Part shown: positions 22,865 to 31,621 of the stretch, in pieces
Numbering within the stretch: position 1 is the first letter of the stretch
Layout of the letters: each line of letters opens with the position of its first letter
Assembly (NCBI GenBank): GCA_018817125.1
Contig: JAHIUN010000002.1
Location: 142,187-206,186, forward strand
Source: Patescibacteria group bacterium
GTDB taxonomy: Bacteria > Patescibacteriota > Gracilibacteria > UM-FILTER-43-11
Direction of reading: 5' to 3'
DNA length: 64,000 nucleotides
Program-made: the position numbers and the translations under genes
Notes under the pieces: generated by a model
Told to the model about the DNA's origin: nothing
The model's input: the letters and a program-made list of their open reading frames with translations, nothing else
Databases searched by the model: none

Positions 22865-25006
22865 TTAAAATTGTTTGATCAGCCAGGTGGCAAAAGTCAA
22901 AGGATTGACTCCCTCTTTCAGCTGGCGGTCTACCCGGCCGTACCATTCCGCGATCCGGGCGAACCGGTCGCTGGCCGTGGCCAGATTTTCAAAGGAGGTA
23001 TTCTGGATTTTGTCAGAAAGGGCAAAATAGTAAGTAGGGCTGTAGAGAAAGATGGCTGGGACTTCCTGACTGATAATCTCCTGGATATCATTCAGAGTCT
23101 TTTTCCTGTCTTCCGCATTCAGCTCCATGCGAGCCTTATCCAGCAGACTGTCGACCACAAAATTTTTGAATTGAGAGAGATTATACCCTCCTTCTTTGGC
23201 CTGACTGCTGTGCCAGTAAGGATAAGCGTCGAGATTATAACCCAGGTTCTGGCCAAAAATCAACAAGTCATAATCCCTCTTATAAAGAGCCTCCTGAAAA
23301 GCGCCATTTTCGAGCACATCGATTTTAAGGCCGATGCCGATCTTACGCCATTGGGATTTTAAGATTTCCGCCACCTTAGTATAGGTCTCGGGTTTATCGG
23401 GGGCGATCAGGTGTAAAACAAACCTTTCTCCCTTTGCATTTTCCCGAAAGGGGAGTACTTTAGCCACTTCATTTTCCTGCTTGGACACTTCACGCTCCTG
23501 TTCGATGAATTCTTCGGCGGTTCCCTGGCTAATAGTAATAGAGTCAATCAGGCGTTTTTCCTCATTAAAATCAATCGCGTAAATATCGAAGACATTGTCT
23601 CCTTTTTTAAGATTGCCGAATTCAAAGCTTGCCACATAACTCCATCCCGGGTCACCGGGGACGAATTTTTTAAGTTCATAATCATTCACAAGAATGGCCT
23701 TAGTCTTTTCCGGGGTGATACCGGCAAGGGTCACTTTATTATCCGTGGTCTTCCAGTCATTTCCGCCATTAGGACTCGTGATGAATTCCGGCTCCGCAGG
23801 CACTTCTTCCTCAGCAGTACTTTCATCGGCTTTATCCTCTTCAGCTTCATCGTCAGTTGTTTCTTCTTCCTCATCGGGTTCGGGTTCTCTATCCGGCAGT
23901 TTCCACTCGGTGTCAAAAAGCGCGCCATTGGCTTTGCTGACGCTGTATTGATAAACCCAGTTACTTTGATTGATTTCCAGAAGCGGCGTGTCGATGATCT
24001 GACTTTGGCCGATTTCTTCGACAAGCGATTTTTTATCCACACCTAGCTGGAGCGCTAGCCGGACTTTATTGTTTTTAAGTTTTGGAGACTGGGTGTTGAT
24101 AAAAACCGCCACATATTGAGGCAGGTGATAACGGGTCAGGGCTAGCCGGCCGCGATCCCGGATCTTGTCTACATATTCCTCAGGCACATTTCGGATGGTA
24201 TCGAATTCACCCTGTCGTTTGATCAGGTCTTTATATTCCGGAAAAATGCGGATCTGGATGGTGGAGATATTGGGTTCTTTGCCGTAGTAGTCATCAAATG
24301 CTTCCAGAGTTACTTCCACAAAATTATCCATGGGTGTCAGTGACATGAAACGATAGGGTCCGGTGCCGATGGGGGATTGATTAAAGGGGGCTTGCTCCAG
24401 CGTTTCTACCGGCAGATGACCTAAAATATGAGCCGGGAGCAGGCCGGTGATTGTTTTGACTAAAAAGAACGAATCTGCGTCTTCCAAAAGAAATTCCACT
24501 GTCCGATCATCCACTTGAGAGACTTTCATCCCGCTGTAATCATTATAGTTGAGAATAACTCCGTTAAAGCTGGGATGATTGATGACTGTATTATACGTGA
24601 ACATCACATCATTGCTGGTCACGGGGGTGCCGTCGTGCCATTTGGCCCCCTCTTTCAGAACGAAGGTGTATTTCCTGCCGTTTTCCGAAATTGTGTAGTC
24701 AGCCAGATCCGGAACGATTTCACGGGTTTTGGGGTCGTATTTGGTTAAACCTGAAAAAACCAATTGAGTCAGATCATGTGTCAGACTGCCGTAGTGAGCA
24801 TAAAGAGGGTTGATCAGCTCTATTTTTCCCACAGAACCTTCTACATAAACCCCTCCTTTTATAGGTGTGATTTCGGAATATTCATTATAAAAAGCATAGC
24901 CGATCTGAGTGCCGGTAATCAGCACGACCGATGCTAAAAAAGCAACAATGATTTTTTCGAGCTTGTTAAGCCGGCTAAAATGTTTGCGCATTTTAAGTTT
25001 AAACAA
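22865..25006 (-). CDS. Family-5 peptide-type substrate-binding protein with inserted Ig-like domain
   Basis: 713 residues. N-terminal membrane anchor (about 18-40) instead of a lipobox. SBP_bac_5 halves: 'GLTKYDPKTREIVPDLADY', 'FVLKEGAKWHDGTPVTSNDV' and 'PIGTGPYRF' up to about 360. An acidic Glu/Asp linker (about 378-410) and an Ig-like insert ('FITSPNGGNDWKTTDNKVTL') follow, then the second half resumes with 'LHLIAPDKPETYTKVAEILK'. Family members bind oligopeptides for ABC importers. No permease or ATPase genes adjoin it. The insert between the lobes is unusual. Overlaps secG by 8 nt. Confidence 0.85.
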   Translation of the reverse strand: MFKLKMRKHFSRLNKLEKIIVAFLASVVLITGTQIGYAFYNEYSEITPIKGGVYVEGSVGKIELINPLYAHYGSLTHDLTQLVFSGLTKYDPKTREIVPDLADYTISENGRKYTFVLKEGAKWHDGTPVTSNDVMFTYNTVINHPSFNGVILNYNDYSGMKVSQVDDRTVEFLLEDADSFFLVKTITGLLPAHILGHLPVETLEQAPFNQSPIGTGPYRFMSLTPMDNFVEVTLEAFDDYYGKEPNISTIQIRIFPEYKDLIKRQGEFDTIRNVPEEYVDKIRDRGRLALTRYHLPQYVAVFINTQSPKLKNNKVRLALQLGVDKKSLVEEIGQSQIIDTPLLEINQSNWVYQYSVSKANGALFDTEWKLPDREPEPDEEEETTDDEAEEDKADESTAEEEVPAEPEFITSPNGGNDWKTTDNKVTLAGITPEKTKAILVNDYELKKFVPGDPGWSYVASFEFGNLKKGDNVFDIYAIDFNEEKRLIDSITISQGTAEEFIEQEREVSKQENEVAKVLPFRENAKGERFVLHLIAPDKPETYTKVAEILKSQWRKIGIGLKIDVLENGAFQEALYKRDYDLLIFGQNLGYNLDAYPYWHSSQAKEGGYNLSQFKNFVVDSLLDKARMELNAEDRKKTLNDIQEIISQEVPAIFLYSPTYYFALSDKIQNTSFENLATASDRFARIAEWYGRVDRQLKEGVNPLTFATWLIKQF

Positions 25007-25211
25007 ATACGAAAAGCAGAGCGTTCAGCAAGAATAATGCAGCCAGTAAAATGGTCGCACGAAAAATTACTTTTTCAGGACCACGGCGGGTGGCCTCAAA
25101 GCTTTTCGAACCCCAGCTAGCTGTGAAACCCTCGTCTTTTCCTTGGATAAGGACGATAAAACCTAGCAGAATCGAGATAATCACCTGAGTGATCATGAGT
25201 ATCTTTTCCAT
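24999..25211 (-). CDS. secG: Preprotein translocase subunit SecG
   Basis: 70 residues from ATG 25211. Two membrane helices flank a short cytoplasmic loop 'IQGKDEGFTASWGSKSFEATRRGPEK', which matches SecG (the GLxxxFG region). Non-essential partner of SecYE that aids export. The longer start adds 15 residues before the first helix and is less likely. Translationally linked to the binding-protein gene through an 8-nt overlap. Confidence 0.9.
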   Translation of the reverse strand: MEKILMITQVIISILLGFIVLIQGKDEGFTASWGSKSFEATRRGPEKVIFRATILLAALFLLNALLFVFV

Positions 25212-25291
25212 GACATCATTAATTATATTTAATATAAGCAAGGGGGAGTTTAACATAAGTGCCTTTTGGATTCAATGATAAATCCATTATA

Positions 25292-25319
25292 TTGACAAAT
25301 GTAAATAAACTATTATAAT
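25292..25319 (+). promoter_or_regulatory. Consensus sigma70 promoter
   Basis: TTGACA at 25292-25297, a 16-nt spacer and TATAAT at 25314-25319: both hexamers perfect. It drives the 54-residue gene and probably comF, and faces away from secG. Confidence 0.8.
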
Positions 25320-25344
25320 TTAAACCATAATTAACAGCCCCCCC

Positions 25345-25509
25345 ATGGATAGAGAAAATTATCACCCTTATAGCAGTGAAGAGTTAGAAGAGACGATGGC
25401 CGCTGGTGGCGACATCTTCCGGGAAAAGGAAGGTACCAAAGAGTCGAAACCAGAACTCAGGCTTGTAGAAAGCACCCGCCACAAGCTTAAGAAAAAAGAA
25501 GCTAAATAA
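25345..25509 (+). CDS. Small acidic/basic protein, 54 residues
   Basis: Starts at ATG 25345, 26 nt after a perfect TATAAT, and ends in TAA 21 nt before comF. The N-terminal half is acidic ('SSEELEETMAAGGDIF'), the C-terminal half basic ('STRHKLKKKEAK'). No signal, Cys or known motif. A well-placed consensus promoter and the clean spacing to comF support a real gene. Function unknown. Confidence 0.6.
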   Translation: MDRENYHPYSSEELEETMAAGGDIFREKEGTKESKPELRLVESTRHKLKKKEAK

Positions 25510-25530
25510 CCGTAATCACCAACCCGTGGA

Positions 25531-26304
25531 ATGAGGTTTCTAAATATAATTCTCAACACCTTATTCCCTCCCGTCTGTGTTTCCTGTAAGAAGGAGGGGG
25601 ATTTTTTATGTAGCGAATGTATAAAGGATCTGAATAAACGGAAAATCAGGCCACAGGTTTCTGAATACCAAGATCCCGACCTCCATTGTCTTGATGGGGT
25701 GATATATGGATTGGATTATGCCAAAAACCCTCAGATCAAAGCCGCGGTTAAACAATTTAAGTACCGGTTTACCCAAGAGCTGGCTGATACTTTTGCCGAC
25801 CTGATTGCTGAAAAAATAGGGGAGCTTTCTATGGTTAAAGGCCGGTCGATTATTCTGATTCCGGTTCCGCTCCATAAAAAAAGGCTGAACGAACGGGGGT
25901 TTAATCAGGCGGAAGTGATCGCGAGCGCCGTGGCGGACCGATTGCCGGGAGTGAAAGTGCATCCTCTTTTAGAACGCGTTCGCTATACCAGCCAGCAGGC
26001 GAAGCTCAATAAAAAAGGGCGGCATGAGAATCTTGAGGGAGCGTTTATTATGAACAAAAAATGTGTTCAAGATTTTGACGCACACGTGGGGCCCCAATTT
26101 AATTGGGGGGTAAGAAAGAAAGGGGAAAAAGAAAAATATAATAAAAAGAAAAAGGAAAGAAAGAAAAATAACTCCATCTACTTCCTGGTCGACGACGTCT
26201 TTACAACAGGGGCAACACTGGAGAACTGCGCGCAAGTTTTAAAGGAAAATGGACTGAAAAGAGTGTATGGATTAGTGGTAGCGAGAGCATTGAAAAAGAC
26301 ATAA
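25531..26304 (+). CDS. comF: ComF family amidophosphoribosyltransferase-like protein
   Basis: 257 residues. N-terminal zinc finger 'CVSCKKEGDFLCSEC' and C-terminal phosphoribosyltransferase domain with 'IPVPLHKKRLNERGFNQAEVIA' and the PRPP loop 'FLVDDVFTTGATLENC'. In competent bacteria ComF aids uptake of transforming DNA. Between about residues 175 and 212 a basic low-complexity segment is inserted, whose DNA begins with the palindrome GGGGCCCCAATTTAATTGGGG (one base over-simplified here) and continues as A-rich tract; family members lack it. Confidence 0.88.
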   Translation: MRFLNIILNTLFPPVCVSCKKEGDFLCSECIKDLNKRKIRPQVSEYQDPDLHCLDGVIYGLDYAKNPQIKAAVKQFKYRFTQELADTFADLIAEKIGELSMVKGRSIILIPVPLHKKRLNERGFNQAEVIASAVADRLPGVKVHPLLERVRYTSQQAKLNKKGRHENLEGAFIMNKKCVQDFDAHVGPQFNWGVRKKGEKEKYNKKKKERKKNNSIYFLVDDVFTTGATLENCAQVLKENGLKRVYGLVVARALKKT

Positions 26305-26400
26305 TGAAACGACAAAACAACGGACTTAAGACTTACACTTGAGACTTGAGGCTAAAATGTTGTATCGTTACGTCGTTGTATCGTTATTTCGTTTATAAAA
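26305..26400. repeat. Intergenic fold-back, words 'ACTTAAGACTTAC' and 'CGTTACGTCGTTG'
   Basis: ATAATGAAACGACAAAACAAC on the left pairs with GTTGTATCGTTATTTCGTTTAT on the right; between them lie ACTTAAGACTTACACTTGAG words. Fills the gap between comF and purQ and ends close to the purQ start. Confidence 0.65.
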
Positions 26401-26404
26401 AATT

Positions 26405-27706
26405 ATGATCAAATTCGCTGTTATTTCTTTTCCCGGTACGAATTGTGAAGAGGAGAATGTCCGTGTTTTTAAGCGGAATGGTATGGATGCTGAAACTATT
26501 TTATGGAATGATCCGGGCATGCTGGATAAAACCCGCTTGGATGAATTTGACGGCTATTGTCTGGCGGGTGGGTTCAGCTACGAAGACCGAAGCCGGAGTG
26601 GCATTATCGCGGCCCAGAATCCGATCATGGACATCATCAAAGAAGAAGCAGCTAAGGGCAAGGTAGTCATCGGCATCTGTAACGGTGCTCAAATGGTGAT
26701 CGAACGGGGGCTGATTCCCGGGTTCGATAATTATGATCTGTCGGCTGGACTGGCCTGGAATGAGATGATAAAAGACGGGGAGGTGATAGACACCGGTTTC
26801 CGCAATTCCTGGAGCTATCTTAAAAATGTGGCGCCAAAAAATCGTTCTGCCTTCAGTCATTTTGAAGGCCTCCTGCATATTCCGTATGCTCATGGGGAAG
26901 GCCGGTTTATTTTTAAAGATCCTGAGGTACTGAAGGCTTTGAAAGAAAACAATCAGGTTCTTTTTCAATATTGCGACGAGAAAGGAAAAGTGAGTACAGA
27001 ATTCCCCGTTACACCCAATGGCGCTACCGAGGCTATTGCCGGCCTTTGTAATCCGGCGGGCAATGTGCTGGCCATCATGCCTCATCCGGAGCGCGATCCT
27101 AATGGAGACGGAAACAAGATTTTTGAGTCGGTTAAAAAGTGGATTGAAAACCGCTCGAAAACGAATTATAAAAGTCTTGGTGAGCACACAACCAAAGAAG
27201 ATGTGCGGGAGTTTGACCCGGCGGATATCGAATTCTTTGTTCGATTAATCATTGTGGATAACGCGGAACGTACGGTGGAATATACCTTGCGTCAAAAAGG
27301 TTTTGATATCGAATTGAAGCGTTATGTTTATTGGGCGGTCAGAGTTAAGGCCGGATTGGATAAAAAAGAGGCCGCGCTTAAGATTCTGAAATCCGGAGAA
27401 CTGGCCAATTTAAATAAAGAATGGATTATGATTCGTATCGGCAATGAATTTTATTCGTATAGCAAAGAAAAAGGTTTACAGACAGTAGACTTTAAACTGG
27501 AAAATTTTTTCGTGGCTTGCGACCAGAAGAACTTTGTCGGTGACAGCAAAAAACAGGCCATCAATCTTCATGCGGGGGAGTGTATAGAATCTTTAAAAAG
27601 CGGTGTTTTGTGGGAAGTGGAAAATACGAATGATAAGGGGGTAAATAAGATTATCCGAACAAAAATTTTATACAACCCGAATTCGATGTACATTCTTAAA
27701 AACTAA
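26405..27706 (+). CDS. purQ: PurQ glutaminase subunit with C-terminal PurS-like extension
   Basis: 433 residues against about 225-280 for free-standing PurQ. Class-I glutamine amidotransferase domain (1-250): 'FPGTNCEEENVRVFKRNG', nucleophile in 'VIGICNGAQM', and 'IMPHPERDPNG' with the His-Glu pair. It supplies ammonia to PurL for the FGAM step of purine synthesis. The extra 180 residues start 'DIEFFVRLIIVDNAERTVEY', 'LRQKGFDIELKRYVYWAVRV'. The spacing (strand, helix, 'GF', strand) resembles PurS, so this may be a PurQ-PurS-type fusion. The last 100 residues are unassigned. PurL is not in the window. Confidence 0.85.
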   Translation: MIKFAVISFPGTNCEEENVRVFKRNGMDAETILWNDPGMLDKTRLDEFDGYCLAGGFSYEDRSRSGIIAAQNPIMDIIKEEAAKGKVVIGICNGAQMVIERGLIPGFDNYDLSAGLAWNEMIKDGEVIDTGFRNSWSYLKNVAPKNRSAFSHFEGLLHIPYAHGEGRFIFKDPEVLKALKENNQVLFQYCDEKGKVSTEFPVTPNGATEAIAGLCNPAGNVLAIMPHPERDPNGDGNKIFESVKKWIENRSKTNYKSLGEHTTKEDVREFDPADIEFFVRLIIVDNAERTVEYTLRQKGFDIELKRYVYWAVRVKAGLDKKEAALKILKSGELANLNKEWIMIRIGNEFYSYSKEKGLQTVDFKLENFFVACDQKNFVGDSKKQAINLHAGECIESLKSGVLWEVENTNDKGVNKIIRTKILYNPNSMYILKN

Positions 27707-27858
27707 TTGGTGACCTCGCCTTCGGCGGGAGACCTAATTGTCATTTCACTGGAACACAGGATCACCTAGTCACTTGATCACAAGTGATCCAGTGATCCCG
27801 TGAGAAATTGATCCAGTGAAAACAAACCATTAGGCCACCAATTAGGTCTTCAATTAGT
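27707..27858. repeat. Intergenic nested fold-back, words 'CCTAATTGGTG' and 'GATCCAGTGA'
   Basis: Outer arms: CTAATTGGTGACC (27705-27717) with GGCCACCAATTAGG and CAATTAG near 27833-27857. Inner arms: TTTCACTGGAACACAGGATC with GATCCAGTGATC and GATCCAGTGAAA. A 152-nt nested palindrome directly before proB. Confidence 0.75.
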
Positions 27859-27862
27859 AATT

Positions 27863-28939
27863 ATGCAATACAAACGAATCATTATCAAAGTCGGCACGAA
27901 TGTGATCACTCAGGAAAACGGTCTTTTGAATGAGCCGGTTTTAAAAGAACTGGTCAGTCAGATTGCTCAGTTGAAAAAGAAAGGAGCAGAAGTGGTTCTG
28001 GTCTCTTCCGGCGCCATGGGGGCAGGTCGTCCGTTCGTCCGGTTGAGAGAAAAATGCAACCGGGTGCTGGAACGGCAGATCCTGGCGGCCGTTGGTCAGA
28101 CACGTTTAATGAACACCTACGACCGCCTGCTTCAGAAACATGGTTTTTTATGCGCTCAGGTACTGGCCACCAAAGAGGATTTCCGGGACCGCCGGCATTA
28201 CCTGAACATGAAGAGCTGTCTGGAGGGTCTGCTTCAGGACGAGATCCTGCCGATTGTGAATGAAAATGATGTGATCTCGGTCAGCGAACTGATGTTTACC
28301 GATAACGATGAATTGGCCGGTCTGCTTTCGGCCATGCTGAATGTGGAGGCTTTGATTATTTTAAGTACCGTTGATGGTGTGATGGATCGTGATCCGAAAG
28401 AAAAAGGCGCGAAAGTCATTTCAGTCGTCAAACCAAAACATAAAAACATTCATGAGGGTATTACTTCCGAAAAATCATTATTCGGCCGCGGAGGAATGCT
28501 TACCAAATGCCGGATCGCTGAGCGCATGTCAAAACTGGGCATCACCACCCATATTGCGAACGGTAAAACGAAAAATATCCTCCTGGACATTTTTAACAAT
28601 AAGTCAGCCGGCACCCTCTTCCCCCCTGCTAAAAAAGTGTCCGGCATAAAAAAATGGATTGCACATGCAGAAGGACAGGAGAGGGGAATTGCTATTGTCA
28701 ATAAATGTGCTGAAGAAGTTTTAGTTGCCAAGGATAAAGCAGCTAGCCTGCTTCCAGTCGGCATCACTAAAGTTACAGGAGATTTTGAAAAAGGGGATAT
28801 CATCCGTGTTGAAAATGAAAAAGGGAAACGGGTAGCTTTAGGCGTAGCCCAGTACAGCTCTCAAAAAGCCAAGGAATTTATCGGCAAAAGCGGGAAAAAA
28901 CCACTTATCCATTATGATTATTTATTTATAATTAACTAA
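27863..28939 (+). CDS. proB: Glutamate 5-kinase
   Basis: 358 residues. Amino-acid kinase domain ('IIIKVGTNVITQENG', 'VLVSSGAMGAG', 'IVNENDVISVSELMFTDNDELAG') followed by a C-terminal PUA domain ('EVLVAKDKAASLLPVGITKVTGDFEKGD'-type strands). Phosphorylates glutamate in the first, feedback-controlled step of proline synthesis. Length and domain order match E. coli-type ProB. First gene of a proB-proC-proA series giving the whole pathway. Confidence 0.97.
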   Translation: MQYKRIIIKVGTNVITQENGLLNEPVLKELVSQIAQLKKKGAEVVLVSSGAMGAGRPFVRLREKCNRVLERQILAAVGQTRLMNTYDRLLQKHGFLCAQVLATKEDFRDRRHYLNMKSCLEGLLQDEILPIVNENDVISVSELMFTDNDELAGLLSAMLNVEALIILSTVDGVMDRDPKEKGAKVISVVKPKHKNIHEGITSEKSLFGRGGMLTKCRIAERMSKLGITTHIANGKTKNILLDIFNNKSAGTLFPPAKKVSGIKKWIAHAEGQERGIAIVNKCAEEVLVAKDKAASLLPVGITKVTGDFEKGDIIRVENEKGKRVALGVAQYSSQKAKEFIGKSGKKPLIHYDYLFIIN

Positions 28940-29017
28940 GTGCAAGTGACAAGTGCAAGCGCAAGGACAAGGGAATTAAAAAATAAACTTGCACTTAAAA
29001 CTTGCACCTGCACTGTA
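28940..29017. repeat. Intergenic fold-back, word 'CAAGTGCAAGTG'
   Basis: AAGTGCAAGTGACAAGTGCA on the left; ACTTGCACTTAAAACTTGCA and CCTGCACT on the right, ending 7 nt before the proC ATG. The arms pair almost completely. Confidence 0.8.
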
Positions 29018-29022
29018 AAAAT

Positions 29023-29814
29023 ATGAATTACAGAATCGGTATTATCGGCGCCGGAAATATGGGTAGTACTTTTTATAAGGGGCTTTCCAAAGATTTCCCC
29101 AAAGAAGCCCTGTTTATCTGCGACCGGAATGAGCAGAAGTTTGTCGAATTAAAGGCGGTCAATTTTACGACAGATCCCAAAGAACTGGCAAACGAGGCCG
29201 GGATTATTATACTGGCCGTAAAACCTCAGGCGTTTGATGATCTGATGAAAGAACTTGGCGATGGATTGAAAGATAAACTAGTCGTTTCCATCATGGCAGG
29301 CATCAGTATTGATCGTCTTAAAGAACAGACAGTGTCTAATCGGATTGTCCGTTCCATGCCCAGTCTCCCCATCCAGGTAGGAAGCGGAATAACCGGATGG
29401 ATCGCTACTGAAACCGTGTCCGAAAAGGAAAGGGAGATGATTCAGACTATTTTTTCCACTATGGGGTATGCTACGGAATTAACGGAGGAGCGGATGATAG
29501 ATGCCATTACGGTAATTGGGGCGTGCGGGCCGGCTTATTTTTATTATCTGGCCGAACTTCTGACGGAGAAAGCCAGAAAACTCGGTTTTTCAGAAAAGGA
29601 AGCGCGGGAGATCTCGGAAGTGGCTTTTGTCGGCAGTGCTAAACTTTTGGAAAATAACGACAAGACCGCCAGAGAATGGAAAGAGGCCTGTACGTCTAAA
29701 GGGGGAGTGACCGAAGCCATGCTCAAACATTTTAATGACCATGATTTTGCCAAAATTTTTAATGATGCTCTCGATACGGGCCTCAGGCGCTGTTCAGAAC
29801 TTAACAACCAATAA
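29023..29814 (+). CDS. proC: Pyrroline-5-carboxylate reductase
   Basis: 263 residues from ATG 29023. N-terminal NADPH fold 'YRIGIIGAGNMGST', 'AVKPQAFDDLMKEL' and 'VSIMAGISIDRLKE'; C-terminal dimer and substrate region 'AITVIGACGPAYFYYL' and 'CTSKGGVTEAML'. Last step of proline synthesis. The TAA abuts the proA ATG with no gap, so the two are coupled. Confidence 0.97.
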   Translation: MNYRIGIIGAGNMGSTFYKGLSKDFPKEALFICDRNEQKFVELKAVNFTTDPKELANEAGIIILAVKPQAFDDLMKELGDGLKDKLVVSIMAGISIDRLKEQTVSNRIVRSMPSLPIQVGSGITGWIATETVSEKEREMIQTIFSTMGYATELTEERMIDAITVIGACGPAYFYYLAELLTEKARKLGFSEKEAREISEVAFVGSAKLLENNDKTAREWKEACTSKGGVTEAMLKHFNDHDFAKIFNDALDTGLRRCSELNNQ

Positions 29815-31068
29815 ATGTCCGATTTAACTGAAAAATTAAAGAACGTCAGAAAGGCCAGCCGCACCCTTATAAACCTCACCGACGAGGTAATTCAGAAAGT
29901 GCTTCTTAATTTAGCGGATACGTTGGTCAGAGAAGGAGATTCCATCTTATCCGAAAACCAAAAGGATCTGGATAAAATGGATGAGAGCGACCCCAAATAC
30001 GACCGCCTGAAACTGACACCGGAACGGCTGGAAGGGATTGCGGATGACATAAGAAATGTCGCCAAATTGGAGTATCCGGTTGAGAAGATACTGGAGGAAA
30101 AAACGCTGGAGAACGGGCTTAAACTTTCTAAAATCACGGTGCCGCTTGGCGTGATCGGCATTATTTACGAAGCCCGGCCCAATGTGACCTTTGATGTATT
30201 TTCTCTTTGTTTTAAATCCGGAAACGCCTGCGTACTGAAAGGCGGAAGTGATGCGGAATTCTCGAACACAAAAATTGTTCAACTAATTCAATCAGTTCTT
30301 AAAAAACATCAGCTTGATCCGAACATCATCTGCCTGGCGCCTAGTGAGCGGGAGGCGGTAAAAGAGATCCTGACCGCCCATGATTTTATCGATGTTATCA
30401 TCCCCCGAGGGAGTGAAAAGCTGATCCGGTTTGTGCGGGAAAACGCCAAAATCCCGGTCATCGAGACCGGTGCCGGCATTGTGCACACGTATTTTGATGA
30501 GACCGCTGATTTAGAAATAGGTAAAAAGGTCATTTTAAACGCCAAGACCCGCCGTCCCAGCGTCTGCAACGCGCTGGACACTCTCATCATTCACCAGAGT
30601 CGTTTATCCGATTTGCCGGAACTCCTCGCACCACTCGCGGAACATAAAGTTGAACTGTTTGCGGATAAAACCGCTTTTAATCAGTTAAAAGGAAATTATG
30701 ACGAAAGCCTGCTCCACCCGGCTCAGCCGGATGATTTCGGGAAAGAGTTTTTATCTCTCAAAATGTCCGTTAAAACCGTTGGCAGTTTAGAAGAAGCGAT
30801 CAATCACATCACAAAATACAGCTCCAAACACAGCGAAGCCATTCTTTCTGAAAACCCCGGTAACATCGAAACGTTCCTCCGTCATGTCGACGCGGCCTGT
30901 GTGTACGCCAACGCCTCCACCGCCTTCACGGACGGCGCCCAGTTCGGCATGGGGGCAGAGATCGGCATCAGTACCCGGAAACTCCATGCCCGCGGACCGA
31001 TGGCGCTGAAAGAATTGACCAGTTACAAGTGGGTGGTAAGAGGTGAGGGGCAGGTGAGACAAATATAA
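29815..31068 (+). CDS. proA: Gamma-glutamyl phosphate reductase
   Basis: 417 residues. Aldehyde-dehydrogenase fold: '[19 protein letters not shown]' (NADPH region), '[16 protein letters not shown]', catalytic Cys in '[15 protein letters not shown]' and C-terminal '[24 protein letters not shown]'. Reduces gamma-glutamyl phosphate to the semialdehyde. Directly follows proC. With proB the cell can make proline from glutamate, a better equipped state than many CPR bacteria. Confidence 0.97.
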   Translation: MSDLTEKLKNVRKASRTLINLTDEVIQKVLLNLADTLVREGDSILSENQKDLDKMDESDPKYDRLKLTPERLEGIADDIRNVAKLEYPVEKILEEKTLENGLKLSKITVPLGVIGIIYEARPNVTFDVFSLCFKSGNACVLKGGSDAEFSNTKIVQLIQSVLKKHQLDPNIICLAPSEREAVKEILTAHDFIDVIIPRGSEKLIRFVRENAKIPVIETGAGIVHTYFDETADLEIGKKVILNAKTRRPSVCNALDTLIIHQSRLSDLPELLAPLAEHKVELFADKTAFNQLKGNYDESLLHPAQPDDFGKEFLSLKMSVKTVGSLEEAINHITKYSSKHSEAILSENPGNIETFLRHVDAACVYANASTAFTDGAQFGMGAEIGISTRKLHARGPMALKELTSYKWVVRGEGQVRQI

Positions 31069-31074
31069 TTTCAA

Positions 31075-31150
31075 ACTGAAGGCCAAATAGAGGGCCAAAT
31101 AGGTGATCAAATGGTCCACAATATGAACCCCAATATGATCCCCAATTTGA
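31075..31150. repeat. Intergenic repeat array, word 'GGCCAAATAG'
   Basis: AAGGCCAAATAGAGGGCCAA with a further ATAGGTGATCAAATGGTCC, then ATATGAACCCCAATATGATC and CCCCAATTTG. Direct word repeats with a weaker inverted half, between proA and the methyltransferase gene. Confidence 0.5.
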
Positions 31151-31153
31151 ATC

Positions 31154-31606
31154 ATGAAAAAAGAAATCTATGTCCTCCTCAGCAACATCCGCTCGCTCCA
31201 CAACGTGGGCTCTATTTTTCGTACATCCGATGGGGCGAGGGTGAAGAAACTGTTCTTATGTGGTCAAACGGGCTATCCGCCTCGCGAAGACATCACCAAA
31301 ACCGCTATTGGCGCAGAAGAAGTGGTGCCATGGGAGTACTGGATAGATGCGAAGGAATGTATGGCTATGTTGAACAAAAAAAGTGTTCAACTTGTGGCGC
31401 TTGAACAAACTAAAAAATCCATCGACTACCGAAAATTCAAACCGGAATATCCAATCTGCCTGGTGCTTGGCCACGAGATCGACGGAGTGGAGCAGGGGAT
31501 TCTGGATTTGTGTGATGCGGCAATCGAAATCCCCATGCACGGCAAAAAACAATCCCTCAACGTCTCCGTGGCATTTGGGATTGCTATCTATGAGTTAATG
31601 GGATAA
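31154..31606 (+). CDS. SpoU/TrmH-family RNA 2'-O-methyltransferase
   Basis: 150 residues, SPOUT fold. The three motifs are 'SNIRSLHNVGSIFRTSDGARV' (motif 1, Asn and Arg), 'ICLVLGHEIDGVEQGILDLCD' (motif 2) and 'IPMHGKKQSLNVSVAFGIAIYEL' (motif 3, SAM knot). It lacks the N-terminal substrate domain of TrmH and RlmB, so it is a minimal member like TrmL/YibK. Target probably a tRNA or rRNA ribose; not determinable here. Confidence 0.9.
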   Translation: MKKEIYVLLSNIRSLHNVGSIFRTSDGARVKKLFLCGQTGYPPREDITKTAIGAEEVVPWEYWIDAKECMAMLNKKSVQLVALEQTKKSIDYRKFKPEYPICLVLGHEIDGVEQGILDLCDAAIEIPMHGKKQSLNVSVAFGIAIYELMG

Positions 31607-31621
31607 CGTTTGCGCCTAAAT

